DNA of 64,000 bases from Arctic95D-9 sp035967665. Its GTDB lineage: Bacteria; Verrucomicrobiota; Verrucomicrobiia; Verrucomicrobiales; DEV007. The stretch covers positions 62,001-126,000 of the forward strand of contig JAYWLB010000041.1 of assembly GCA_035967665.1 (NCBI GenBank), written 5' to 3'. Position 1 is the first letter of the stretch; the number at the start of each line of letters is the position of its first letter. The position numbers and the translations under genes are program-made. The notes under the pieces are model-generated. The model was not told where the DNA came from and made no database searches. It worked only from the letters and a program-made list of their open reading frames with translations. Shown here in pieces: positions 41,532 to 49,526 of the stretch.

Positions 41532-43331
41532 TCAGTCGCCTGATTTGAGAACTTTAATGAAAGCATCCTGGGGGATATTGACTCGGCCGATCGCCTTCAT
41601 CTTTTTCTTACCCTCTTTCTGCTTCTCGAGGAGCTTCCGCTTACGGGAAATATCACCTCCGTAACACTTCGCAGTCACGTTTTTCCGCATCGCTGTGATG
41701 CTCTCACGGGCAATGATCTTTCCTCCGATCGTCGCCTGAATCGCAACGGTAAAGAGCTGCTGGGGAATGACATCTTTGAGTTTCGCGGCGAGACTGCGCC
41801 CACGGTATTCAGCCTTATCGCGGTGCACAATCACCGAGAAAGCGTCGACCGGCTCCCCTGCAATGAGAATATCCATCTTCACGAGCTTGCCGGCTTTGTA
41901 ATCGCCGTGCTCGTAATCCATGCTCCCGTAGCCGCGGGTCATGCTCTTGAGCCTGTCATTGAAATCGACGAGAATTTCGTTAAGCGGAAGAACCGCAGTG
42001 AGAAGAACCCGGGTCGCATCGAGCGTCTCGGTATTGAGGAGTTCGCCACGCTTTTCTGCGACGAGCTTCATCATGTCACCGATGTACTCATTCGGCGTCA
42101 TGATGTAGGCCTTCACGGTCGGCTCGAGAATTTCCTCGATGAGCTGAGGCTCAGGCAAAAAGGTCGGGTTATCGACTTCGATTTCCTCGCCGTCGGTCTT
42201 CTTCACTTTGTAAATAACCCCGGGATAAGTCGAAATTACGTCCATGTTGAACTCCCTGCGAAGGCGCTCCTGAACGATCTCCATGTGGAGCAGCCCGAGA
42301 AATCCACAACGAAATCCGAATCCAAGGGCCATCGAGCTTTCAGCCTGATAGCTAAAGGCCGCATCGTTAATCTGCAGCTTGCCCATCGCGAGCTTCAACT
42401 GCTCAAAATCATCGGTCGAGACCGGATAAATCCCGCTGAAAACCATCGGCTGGATCTCTTTAAAACCCGGCAACGGCGTTGTGGCTGAGTTGCGCGACTC
42501 GGTAATCGTGTCCCCGATTTTCACCTCGGTAGACGACTTCATGTTCGCGATGAGGTAGCCCACATCCCCCGCCTGCAGTGTTTCACGGGCTTCCTGTTTC
42601 GGAGTAAAAACACCCACTTCTTTCACTTCGTAGGTCTTGCCGGTCGCCATCATGCGAATTCCGGTGCCGCGCTTGACCTCTCCGGACATAACACGGACAT
42701 AACTGACCACGCCCCGGTATGCATCGAAAAGGGAATCAAAAACCGAAGCCCTCAGGATGTCATCTTCAGGCTGAGCTGGAGCGGGAACACGGGCGACAAC
42801 CGCTTCGAGAATATCTTTGACTCCAATTCCCATCTTCGCACTCGCCTCGATCGCCTCCTCGGCGGGAATCGCGAGAATGTCTTCGAGCTGCTTCTTCACA
42901 GCGTCGACATCGGCATTGGGAAGATCGATTTTGTTAATCACCGGAATGACATACAAATTTGCTTCATGCGCGAGGTGCATATTTGCAACCGTCTGAGCTT
43001 CAACCCCCTGAGCCGCATCAACAAGCAAAAGCGCGCCCTCACAGGCAGCGAGAGAACGACTCACTTCGTAGGAGAAATCCACGTGACCGGGAGTATCGAG
43101 CAGATTGAGTTGGTAAATTTTACCATCCTCAGCAGGATACTTCATCGTCACAGGGTGAGACTTGATCGTGATGCCACGTTCGCGCTCCAGATCCATCGAA
43201 TCGAGGAGCTGATCCTGTTTCTGGCGCTGCGTGATCGTTTGCGTTGTCTCGAGAAGACGGTCTGAAAGAGTCGTCTTCCCGTGATCAATGTGGGCGATAA
43301 TCGAAAAATTCCGTGTCAGTTCAATGGACAT
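41532..43331 (-). CDS. lepA: elongation factor 4 (LepA)
   Basis: Translational GTPase that acts on stalled or back-translocated ribosomes. G1 IAHIDHGKTTLSDRLLE, switch II LLDTPGHVDFSYEVSRSLAAC, G4 VINKIDLPNAD, then domains II and V and the LepA-specific C-terminal domain (DFNDRLKSMTRGYGSMDYE and ...RKRLLEKQKEGKKKMKAIGRV). 599 residues, exactly the usual size. Heads an operon with lepB, a squalene/phytoene synthase and a GcvH-like gene; lepA-lepB linkage is widespread in bacteria. Confidence 0.97.
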   Translation of the reverse strand: MSIELTRNFSIIAHIDHGKTTLSDRLLETTQTITQRQKQDQLLDSMDLERERGITIKSHPVTMKYPAEDGKIYQLNLLDTPGHVDFSYEVSRSLAACEGALLLVDAAQGVEAQTVANMHLAHEANLYVIPVINKIDLPNADVDAVKKQLEDILAIPAEEAIEASAKMGIGVKDILEAVVARVPAPAQPEDDILRASVFDSLFDAYRGVVSYVRVMSGEVKRGTGIRMMATGKTYEVKEVGVFTPKQEARETLQAGDVGYLIANMKSSTEVKIGDTITESRNSATTPLPGFKEIQPMVFSGIYPVSTDDFEQLKLAMGKLQINDAAFSYQAESSMALGFGFRCGFLGLLHMEIVQERLRREFNMDVISTYPGVIYKVKKTDGEEIEVDNPTFLPEPQLIEEILEPTVKAYIMTPNEYIGDMMKLVAEKRGELLNTETLDATRVLLTAVLPLNEILVDFNDRLKSMTRGYGSMDYEHGDYKAGKLVKMDILIAGEPVDAFSVIVHRDKAEYRGRSLAAKLKDVIPQQLFTVAIQATIGGKIIARESITAMRKNVTAKCYGGDISRKRKLLEKQKEGKKKMKAIGRVNIPQDAFIKVLKSGD

Positions 43332-43445
43332 TTGATGGGGATGGGAACCTAGAATGGTCTCGCGGAAAGTAAATGCCTTTCCTACCCTCTCAAAAACGGA
43401 TATCTGGCCAGCAGAAGAGAGGCATCGGTCCCTGCAAACTCGAGA

Positions 43446-44465
43446 CTACATCTCAATCCCCTCCTGCCGCATCACCTCGGCAAGAGCTGTTTCCAGCGAG
43501 GCCCGCGCTGTCGCGGTGGTTTCGTGAAGGTAGCGGTGAATTTTGGCATCCTCCTCATTTCGATCCTCACATTGCTCACTGTATTTTTCGAAGGCCGAGA
43601 CACTGCTGAGAAGATTTGCGAGATGCTGCGGGCACTCACACTTAATCGCCGAAGAGATACCGGCTATCTTGACCAGCTCTTCATTGCTAAAGCGGCGCTC
43701 GGGGACATCGAGAGGCAGGCGGGTCACTTTCGCGGCCGGTGCCTCTTCGACTGCAGGCTCTTTCCTGCCGGCACGAATCGCCAGCTGAATATCGGCAATG
43801 CAGGCGAGCTGAATCTCAGCGGCATCAACCGGGCCGCGAATCGCGGTGATCCTTTTAATATCGAGAAGATTAATCAATTCCTCCTTCGCGAACCAATAGA
43901 CCACAATCGCTCTGCGCAGTTCCATCACTTCAGTCATCTGCTGGATCGCCACGATATCCTCGGGAAAAAGCGTATCCGCCTCAATGACAACGAGGTCGAT
44001 CGCTCCGGGACGAAGGCTTTCCACTAAATCGTCGACGTCCGAAAATTCCCCCACGACCTGAAGCCCGGACGCCGAATCAGCCGCTTCCCGCACTGCTTTT
44101 CTCAAAATGGCCCCTACGACTCCAAGCCGGCAGACTCCATCGCCCCCCTCCTCATCGCTCGATTCGCGGGGCCCCTTTGCGTCGATTACGCTGGATAGCC
44201 GGTCCTCCAGCTGCTCAGTCGAGAGCGGAGCAATACTCCCAATGGAGTGACCGTTGTCGACCAGCGCCTTCAGCAAAGACAATCGCTGAATGTCCTTTTC
44301 CGTATACTGTCTACGTTTTGACTCACTTCTATTCGGTTCAACGACCTGATAGCGACGTTCCCACACTCTCAGAACGTGAGAGGAGATCCCGGTTAGCCTC
44401 GCGACGGCACTAATCTCAAAAAATTCAGTTTTGCCCCCGGGGGCGGATTCTCCGGAATCTGTCAT
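43446..44465 (-). CDS. MerR-family regulator with a receiver-like middle domain
   Basis: 339 residues. Residues 14-82 form a MerR helix-turn-helix: EISAVARLTGISSHVLRVWERRYQ, then RRQYTEKDIQRLSLLKALVDNG. The middle is a receiver-like or cobalamin-domain-like alpha/beta region (LQVVGEFSDVDDL, DLVVIEADTLFPEDIVAI) without the DxHxxG cobalamin motif. The C-terminus (IKCECPQHLANLLSSVSAFEKY) is Cys/His-containing and may sense metal or redox state. The overall plan resembles LitR/CarH regulators, which bind B12, but the ligand site is not conserved. Divergent from an ECF sigma gene, as LitR is from LitS. Confidence 0.82.
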   Translation of the reverse strand: MTDSGESAPGGKTEFFEISAVARLTGISSHVLRVWERRYQVVEPNRSESKRRQYTEKDIQRLSLLKALVDNGHSIGSIAPLSTEQLEDRLSSVIDAKGPRESSDEEGGDGVCRLGVVGAILRKAVREAADSASGLQVVGEFSDVDDLVESLRPGAIDLVVIEADTLFPEDIVAIQQMTEVMELRRAIVVYWFAKEELINLLDIKRITAIRGPVDAAEIQLACIADIQLAIRAGRKEPAVEEAPAAKVTRLPLDVPERRFSNEELVKIAGISSAIKCECPQHLANLLSSVSAFEKYSEQCEDRNEEDAKIHRYLHETTATARASLETALAEVMRQEGIEM

Positions 44466-44487
44466 AAAAAATATCGGCTCAATGTGA

Positions 44488-44508
44488 ACGTAATACCCGC
44501 AGTTACGT
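44488..44508. promoter_or_regulatory. candidate operator between merR-like and ECF genes
   Basis: acgtaa (44488-44493) and ttacgt (44503-44508) form a perfect inverted repeat with a 9-base centre in the 141-base divergent gap. MerR proteins bind such dyads. It lies 40 bases before the candidate -35 box of the sigma gene and about 25 bases from the regulator start. Confidence 0.4.
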
Positions 44509-44548
44509 CTAAAAACACATTAATCGCGCACTTTTTCCAGAAAAAGAC

Positions 44549-44576
44549 TTGTCTAACTATTGTTCATACCTAATAC
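44549..44576 (+). promoter_or_regulatory. candidate promoter of the ECF sigma gene
   Basis: TTGTCT (44549-44554), a 16-base spacer and TAATAC (44571-44576). The chosen ATG at 44607 would lie about 24 bases after the expected transcription start. Confidence 0.45.
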
Positions 44577-44606
44577 TGATCAAAGTTGAGACAAAACATA
44601 AACAAA

Positions 44607-45230
44607 ATGAAAAGAAAAAGAGCAACCCCCGAAGAGCGTCAGGCAGAATCAGAATTGATGAGACGCGTTGCGGCAAAGGATCACGCCGCATTCGCCGAAC
44701 TCACCGAGAGATATTCCGCGCTGATTTTCTCCACCGCCTTGAAAGTGCTGAATCACTACGAAGATACCCAGGACGTCATGAACGAAGTCCTCACCACGAT
44801 TTGGAAAAAGGCAGACACTTTTCATGCCAGAAAAGGTTCCCTCGTAACCTGGATCTGCACGACATCCCGAAACCGGGCGATTGATCGGGTTCGAAGCGTT
44901 CAGCGACGTTCAGCTCTCTACGACCGCTACGAATCAAGGCTCGAGGGAGAATTACCTGAAGCGCGAAACACCGGCCGCGAGGGCCTCTATCGCTCCGACG
45001 CGAAAAAGGTCCTTCAATCGGCTGTGGTCAGTCTTTCCCCTGAACAACGCGAAGTCATCGAGCTGGCCTATTTCGAAGGCCTCACCCAAAAGCAGATTGC
45101 CGAGCGGATCCACAGCCCGATCGGCACGGTCAAAGCGCGCATCCGCCGGGGAGTTGATAAGCTCCGGGTTTCCATTGATGAGCGAATCAACGACGAAGGC
45201 AAACTGCTTCTCGAAAGCGTCTCCAGCTAG
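44607..45230 (+). CDS. ECF-family RNA polymerase sigma factor
   Basis: 207 residues from the ATG at 44607; a TTG at 44586 would add seven. Region 2: FAELTERYSALIFSTALKVL, DTQDVMNEVLTTIWKKA and GSLVTWICTTSRNRAIDRVRS. Region 4: LSPEQREVIELAYFEGLTQKQIAERIHSPIGTVKARIRRG. Related in layout to the first sigma factor at 21.7 kb but clearly a separate gene. Divergent from the MerR-like regulator, with a dyad and a promoter in the gap. No anti-sigma gene is adjacent; the MerR-like protein is the likely controller. Confidence 0.92.
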   Translation: MKRKRATPEERQAESELMRRVAAKDHAAFAELTERYSALIFSTALKVLNHYEDTQDVMNEVLTTIWKKADTFHARKGSLVTWICTTSRNRAIDRVRSVQRRSALYDRYESRLEGELPEARNTGREGLYRSDAKKVLQSAVVSLSPEQREVIELAYFEGLTQKQIAERIHSPIGTVKARIRRGVDKLRVSIDERINDEGKLLLESVSS

Positions 45231-45253
45231 ACGCTGCTCTTCCCGGCAATCAC

Positions 45254-45985
45254 CTACGAGTCATCGCGATCCTTAATCAGAGCTGTTAGTGCCCCGTGGA
45301 GAAAATTCAGCTCTCTTTCTGTGGGCTGTGCTTTTGAAAAAATTCCCCGCAAGGTCCGAAGCGCACTCGGCTTTTGCTCCTCCGAAAGAAAGAAGCCTTT
45401 CTCATCGAGTGATCTCTCGAGGCGATTCACAAAACCAAAGAGCTCAGCCTTATCAGAAGCCGCCTCATTTTCCTGCGGAACCGTCTCCGATTCTTCGACC
45501 CGTCTCCACTCCCAGCCAAACAAGAGGACACATTGAGCCAGGTTAAGTGAGCTGAACTCGGGATTCGTCGGAAAGCGGACCAAAGTATCAGCCCTGACCA
45601 GATCGTCATTAGTCAAACCGGAAGCTTCCGGCCCGAAAAGAATCCCCACCCGCTGATCAGCTTCGATCAGCGATTTCATCTCAAGCGCCGCCGGCCCGGC
45701 ATTCAACAGGGGAACCGTGATCGAACGGTCACGGGCAGTCGTTGCGAATACGCGATGACAATCCGCAAGAGCCTCTTCAAGGGAGCTGAACACCCTCACG
45801 CCATCGATGACCCGATCAGCATCGGCCGCGGTCTGCCTGGCCACCGCACTCGGCCACCCGTCTCTGGGATTCACCAATCGCAACTCTTCGAGACCGCAAT
45901 TCAGCATCGCGCGGGCGCACATACCGATGTTTTCACCCAGCTGCGGCTCGACCAGAATCACGATGGGCTGCTGTTTGATCGTCAT
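45254..45985 (-). CDS. trmJ: SpoU-type tRNA 2'-O-methyltransferase (TrmJ-like)
   Basis: SPOUT methyltransferase that methylates ribose 32 of tRNAs in TrmJ. PIVILVEPQLGENIGMCARAMLNCGLEELRLVNPR carries motif 1; VGILFGPEASGLTNDDL motif 2; LNLAQCVLLFGWEW motif 3 of the knotted fold. 243 residues, with a C-terminal helical domain as in TrmJ rather than TrmL. Convergent with the ECF sigma gene, 23 bases apart. Confidence 0.9.
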   Translation of the reverse strand: MTIKQQPIVILVEPQLGENIGMCARAMLNCGLEELRLVNPRDGWPSAVARQTAADADRVIDGVRVFSSLEEALADCHRVFATTARDRSITVPLLNAGPAALEMKSLIEADQRVGILFGPEASGLTNDDLVRADTLVRFPTNPEFSSLNLAQCVLLFGWEWRRVEESETVPQENEAASDKAELFGFVNRLERSLDEKGFFLSEEQKPSALRTLRGIFSKAQPTERELNFLHGALTALIKDRDDS

Positions 45986-46008
45986 GAAAGCGTGTGCGAT
46001 GGTAATGA

Positions 46009-46236
46009 ATGGAAGTTCCTGAAAAAATTGACTGCATCGATTGCGGCCAACCCTGCTATCGTCTCAGTTTTCCGCCTGAGGAAGGCTGGGAGATAGGTGA
46101 CTATGTCGCCTATCGTTGCTCAGGTTGCAACGACCGTTGGGATGTCGTCGTTGCCGATCCGGATGAAATCACCCCGCAATCCTCCCTTTCCGCCGAGGCC
46201 CGGGCCATCTTCGAATCCCGCCGTCAGGACAGCTAA
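46009..46236 (+). CDS. small zinc-ribbon protein, unknown
   Basis: 75 residues. CIDCGQPC near the start and YRCSGC at about 35-40 form a four-Cys zinc ribbon. No DNA-binding or enzyme domain attached. Starts 23 bases from the trmJ start (divergent) and 12 bases before the DCC-family gene, so probably co-transcribed with it. Confidence 0.6.
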   Translation: MEVPEKIDCIDCGQPCYRLSFPPEEGWEIGDYVAYRCSGCNDRWDVVVADPDEITPQSSLSAEARAIFESRRQDS

Positions 46237-46248
46237 GCTGCTATTTCT

Positions 46249-46653
46249 ATGAAACGCGAAAAACACGTTCTCCTCTTCGACAGCGAGTGCCCCCTCTGCA
46301 CCTTCCAGAGCCGTTCAATCGCCTGGCTGGATTGGCTCGGGAAAGTCGAAATGATTCCTTTGAATGATCCGCGCACCGCTGAAATCGCTCCTGATATCAC
46401 GCGGGAGGATTTGCTCGAAGCCATTCACTGCATCACACCGGAAAATGAAATTCATCGCGGCGCACGCGCGATCCGATTTCTCGGAATGCGTATTCCCCTC
46501 CTTCTTCCGGTGGGTCTGTTTCTCTGGATTCCCGGCGTGATCCAAATCGCGGAAAAGGTTTACGCCTTTGTCTCGAAACACCGTCTTTTCTTCAGCAAAA
46601 TATTCGGCTGCAAAGGTGCCTGTGCCATCATGCCCGAAAAGAAGGAAAGCTGA
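46249..46653 (+). CDS. DCC-family thiol-disulfide oxidoreductase-like protein (DUF393)
   Basis: 134 residues with a thioredoxin-like fold. The defining motif DxxCPLC is LLFDSECPLCTFQSRS (Asp11, Cys14, Cys17). A C-terminal hydrophobic stretch (LLLPVGLFLWIPGVIQIAEKVY) may sit on the membrane. Function is known only as a putative redox protein. Confidence 0.85.
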   Translation: MKREKHVLLFDSECPLCTFQSRSIAWLDWLGKVEMIPLNDPRTAEIAPDITREDLLEAIHCITPENEIHRGARAIRFLGMRIPLLLPVGLFLWIPGVIQIAEKVYAFVSKHRLFFSKIFGCKGACAIMPEKKES

Positions 46654-46665
46654 CAAAAATTTCGC

Positions 46666-47685
46666 TTATTTCTCCGGAAGAATGACCGGTGCCGGTGTTG
46701 ATGCGGCGGGCGCAGTCGCACGCGTCGCATTGGCCTTCACGACCACAGCGATGCTTCCTTTCAGGGAATCCTCCGCGTCAAAAAAGCGCCGGTTGAAATC
46801 ATCATCCGCTCCGGTGAACCCATAAACCCGGGCAAGCTCCCGGTTTTTCACATCAATCACGGTCTGATACTGTGAAAGATCGGTCGAATACGGCTCAAAA
46901 TCCTCACCGGCCTCCCGCTCAGGAACCACCGAAAGCCTCGGCATCACATCAATCGAGACGACCCCGAGATTGACCCGCGGCCGAATCACGATGGAAGTGG
47001 TGATTCGCGTTGTCGAAATGATGGGCAGGTTGATATCCCCGGAATTGATGAAGGGATTGAAAAAATTGGGATCCCGCACCCCGTTGCTCACCGGTATTGT
47101 CCCGACACTGCCGGCAGGAAGGATCGCCGAGCCGTAATTCACGAAGCCATCGAAGCGGGTCTCCTCGTGTCGAATATCCATCGTGACCGAGCCATCGGGA
47201 TTTAAATAACCCGTGGTTTCATTGGTGACACCAATGTTCCGCTTTTCAAATTTGGTCGGCGTCGCGGGCACAACCACATAGGGCTGGCCCGGGGTGTATG
47301 CACCGACTATACGGGGCGGCGCAAACTCAACCGGGAGCGGCACTTCACGGACATCTGCGATGAAGGTATTCCTCGGCGGCAAACCGGTGATAAACTGAAA
47401 GTCCATCGTCACTGCAGGTTTAGGGATCGCATCACCCGCAAGAATGCGCTCCGCTGCAGCAATCGCCTCCGGAGTGTCGATAATCATGACACTCCCCTTG
47501 TTGGCGAGGAGCACGAATTTCCCCGCCGGACTGAGAACACTCTCCAACAAAGGGCGGACCGTCTCCATATCCGCATAACTCACATCGATCTCTTTTTTGA
47601 CCGTGGACTGAGCATTCACAGGACACGCCAGCCCCGAAAGGAGCATGCTGATCGCCGCTGAGAGGGAAAACAACAGAGATTTCAT
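46666..47685 (-). CDS. exported protein with a secretin-N/STN-like domain
   Basis: Start at MKSLLFSLSAAISMLLSGLA with cleavage after VNAQ; a reading further upstream runs into a transcription terminator. 339 residues. KKEIDVSYADMETVRPLLESVLSP...MIIDTPEAIAAAERIL is a secretin-N / short N-type domain as in PilQ and GspD. Later segments (TTRITTSIVIRPRVNLGVVSIDVMPRLSVV) resemble the beta-rich part of secretins, but the pore-forming C-terminal domain is too short and no amyloid-like gate is evident. No secretion-system genes are nearby. A stand-alone periplasmic partner or a degraded secretin are both possible. Confidence 0.6.
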   Translation of the reverse strand: MKSLLFSLSAAISMLLSGLACPVNAQSTVKKEIDVSYADMETVRPLLESVLSPAGKFVLLANKGSVMIIDTPEAIAAAERILAGDAIPKPAVTMDFQFITGLPPRNTFIADVREVPLPVEFAPPRIVGAYTPGQPYVVVPATPTKFEKRNIGVTNETTGYLNPDGSVTMDIRHEETRFDGFVNYGSAILPAGSVGTIPVSNGVRDPNFFNPFINSGDINLPIISTTRITTSIVIRPRVNLGVVSIDVMPRLSVVPEREAGEDFEPYSTDLSQYQTVIDVKNRELARVYGFTGADDDFNRRFFDAEDSLKGSIAVVVKANATRATAPAASTPAPVILPEK

Positions 47686-47730
47686 CCCGGAAGTATGACA
47701 GAAAAGGCGACGAGATAAAAGCGCTGCGAA

Positions 47731-47767
47731 CAAAACAAAAAAGGGCAGCTGCTTTCGCAACTGCCCT
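47731..47767 (-). terminator. Rho-independent terminator of the first MFS gene
   Basis: On the minus strand, agggcagttgc pairs with gcagctgccct (one mismatch) around a gaaa loop and is followed by tttttt g tttt. It lies about 30 bases after the transporter stop at 47797. A strong intrinsic terminator. Confidence 0.88.
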
Positions 47768-47796
47768 CCGTAATTGAATCAAAACAAATCAAACCA

Positions 47797-49383
47797 TCAT
47801 TCGTCGATGGTCTTCGGCTTGTAACCACCGATTGCTTTGAAGTAGATGAACAAAAGCAGGTAAATGAGCGCCATTGTCGCAGGGATGAAAGCATCCGCTC
47901 TCAGCGTTTTGCGATCCCCGGCAATACTGGAAGCCTGAACTTGCTTCTCAGCATCGGAAAGCTCTTCGCCGGCGTTCAGTTTCTCTTTAATACCACCGAG
48001 CTTCTTACCGTCGAGAGCGCCTCCCTCGAAGAAGAGGAACTTGCTCTTCGCCTCAGCACCGGCTTCATCGACGGCCTTGTATTCTGCATAAACAGCAGGA
48101 TCAGCAGCGGCAAGATCAGCAGAGGCGAACTTGTCTTTCGCAAATCCCAGACCGGCTGATCCGATAAGACCTGCGGACAACATGCCGACACCTCCCATGA
48201 TACTCATAGCGACAGCTCCCGATTTCGGAAAGCGGTCACCGATGACAGCAAGCATTGTAGGCCAGAAGAAAGTCTTCCCGAGCGCGTAGACGGCAAGTGC
48301 CAGCATCGCAACGGCAAACGAAGTAATGTTACTGGCAAGGAAAAGTCCGGCCACAGCAAACAATGAACATACGAGGAGAATGCCGATTGGGGAAAGCTTC
48401 AGCTTCTTCTCGATAAAGTCGGCACAGAAACGCAGTCCGAACATGATCGCAGAAGTGAATACAAAGAGAATCTTACCCTCTTTCTCACTGAGAATATTAC
48501 CGGTGATGTTCTGAATCCAGCCATCCGTTCCAAGCTCAACCGCCCCGACAAGTGCGTGGGTGACGTAGAGAACAAAGAGGAGCCACGATCCCATTGAAAA
48601 CTTCGTGATATAAGCAATCACAGCGAGGAGCACGAAGGCAATCGCATAACTGATCGTCGGCGAAAGTCCGAGGGCGCTGCTGAAGAAAAGGGAGAGAAGA
48701 AAGCAGACAACAAGTCCACCGAGGATACCAACCTCTTTGAACATCTCACCAATACTGAGACCTTTCTCAGAAGCCTCTGATTTCGGATACTTCTGTCCGA
48801 AGAACATGGCACCGTAGATGAGAGTTGGAACGAGGAAGAGAGCCAACTGAATCTTCCAGCTGACGGCATTCTCGCCACTTCCAAGCGTCCACCCGATGAC
48901 ACCACCGATAACCAAACCTGCAGGCCAACTTGCGTGAAGAATGTTCAGATAATGAGTTCTGCTTTTTGGAAAGAGAGTCGAAACGAGTGGATTGGCAACA
49001 GCCTCAAGGGTTCCGTTCGCAATCGCGAAGAGGAAGGTGCCCCAATAGAGAAATTTATACGCCAATGCCTGCTCCTGACCTCCCGTCGCGGCCAGCGTTA
49101 CGAAAGCCGAAAGAACGTGGAACAAAAAGGCTGCAATAACCAGCTTTCCGTAACCCAGCTTATCAACGACAACGCCGCCAATAATAATACCGAAACAGAA
49201 ACCGGTGAATCCCGCTCCTCCGATTTCACCGAGTTGAGCGCCGGTGAATCCGAACTCAGCACCCCAGTTTGCGAGAATACCACCGCGCACTCCGAAACCG
49301 ACTCCGGCTGCAAGAATGGCCATAAATCCGGCCCAGAGCAGACGCCCTGCATTCGGCGTAATTCCGTCTTGTTTAATGTTCAT
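47797..49383 (-). CDS. MFS transporter (FucP-like sugar/H+ symporter family)
   Basis: 528 residues with about 12 membrane helices. GFGVRGGILANWGAEFGFTGAQLGEIGGAGFTGFCFGIIIGG, then ANPLVSTLFP and ILHASWPAGLVIGG, belong to the FucP-like MFS branch (fucose, glucose/mannose). A long soluble loop of about 85 residues (DKFASADLAAADPAVYAEYKAV... LSDAEKQVQASS) is inserted before the last helix. Paralogue of the next gene. Substrate not assignable. Ends in a strong terminator. Confidence 0.88.
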   Translation of the reverse strand: MNIKQDGITPNAGRLLWAGFMAILAAGVGFGVRGGILANWGAEFGFTGAQLGEIGGAGFTGFCFGIIIGGVVVDKLGYGKLVIAAFLFHVLSAFVTLAATGGQEQALAYKFLYWGTFLFAIANGTLEAVANPLVSTLFPKSRTHYLNILHASWPAGLVIGGVIGWTLGSGENAVSWKIQLALFLVPTLIYGAMFFGQKYPKSEASEKGLSIGEMFKEVGILGGLVVCFLLSLFFSSALGLSPTISYAIAFVLLAVIAYITKFSMGSWLLFVLYVTHALVGAVELGTDGWIQNITGNILSEKEGKILFVFTSAIMFGLRFCADFIEKKLKLSPIGILLVCSLFAVAGLFLASNITSFAVAMLALAVYALGKTFFWPTMLAVIGDRFPKSGAVAMSIMGGVGMLSAGLIGSAGLGFAKDKFASADLAAADPAVYAEYKAVDEAGAEAKSKFLFFEGGALDGKKLGGIKEKLNAGEELSDAEKQVQASSIAGDRKTLRADAFIPATMALIYLLLFIYFKAIGGYKPKTIDE

Positions 49384-49494
49384 AAAATTTGTCTATCAAT
49401 GGGTTTTTCTTATCAATAATTGTCACCGGAATCACCGGGCAAGGCGTTTTATACCAGACCTTCTTTGATTCACAAGCCTGAAATCCACCGCAAA

Positions 49495-49511
49495 ACGGTG
49501 GGAATGCAGCA
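49495..49511 (-). terminator. hairpin after the second MFS gene
   Basis: ccaccg (49495-49500) pairs with cggtgg (49506-49511) around a 5-base loop, 16 bases past the stop at 49527. The minus-strand tail is atttcagg, only weakly U-rich. Confidence 0.4.
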
Positions 49512-49526
49512 CTGCCTGTAACGGGA

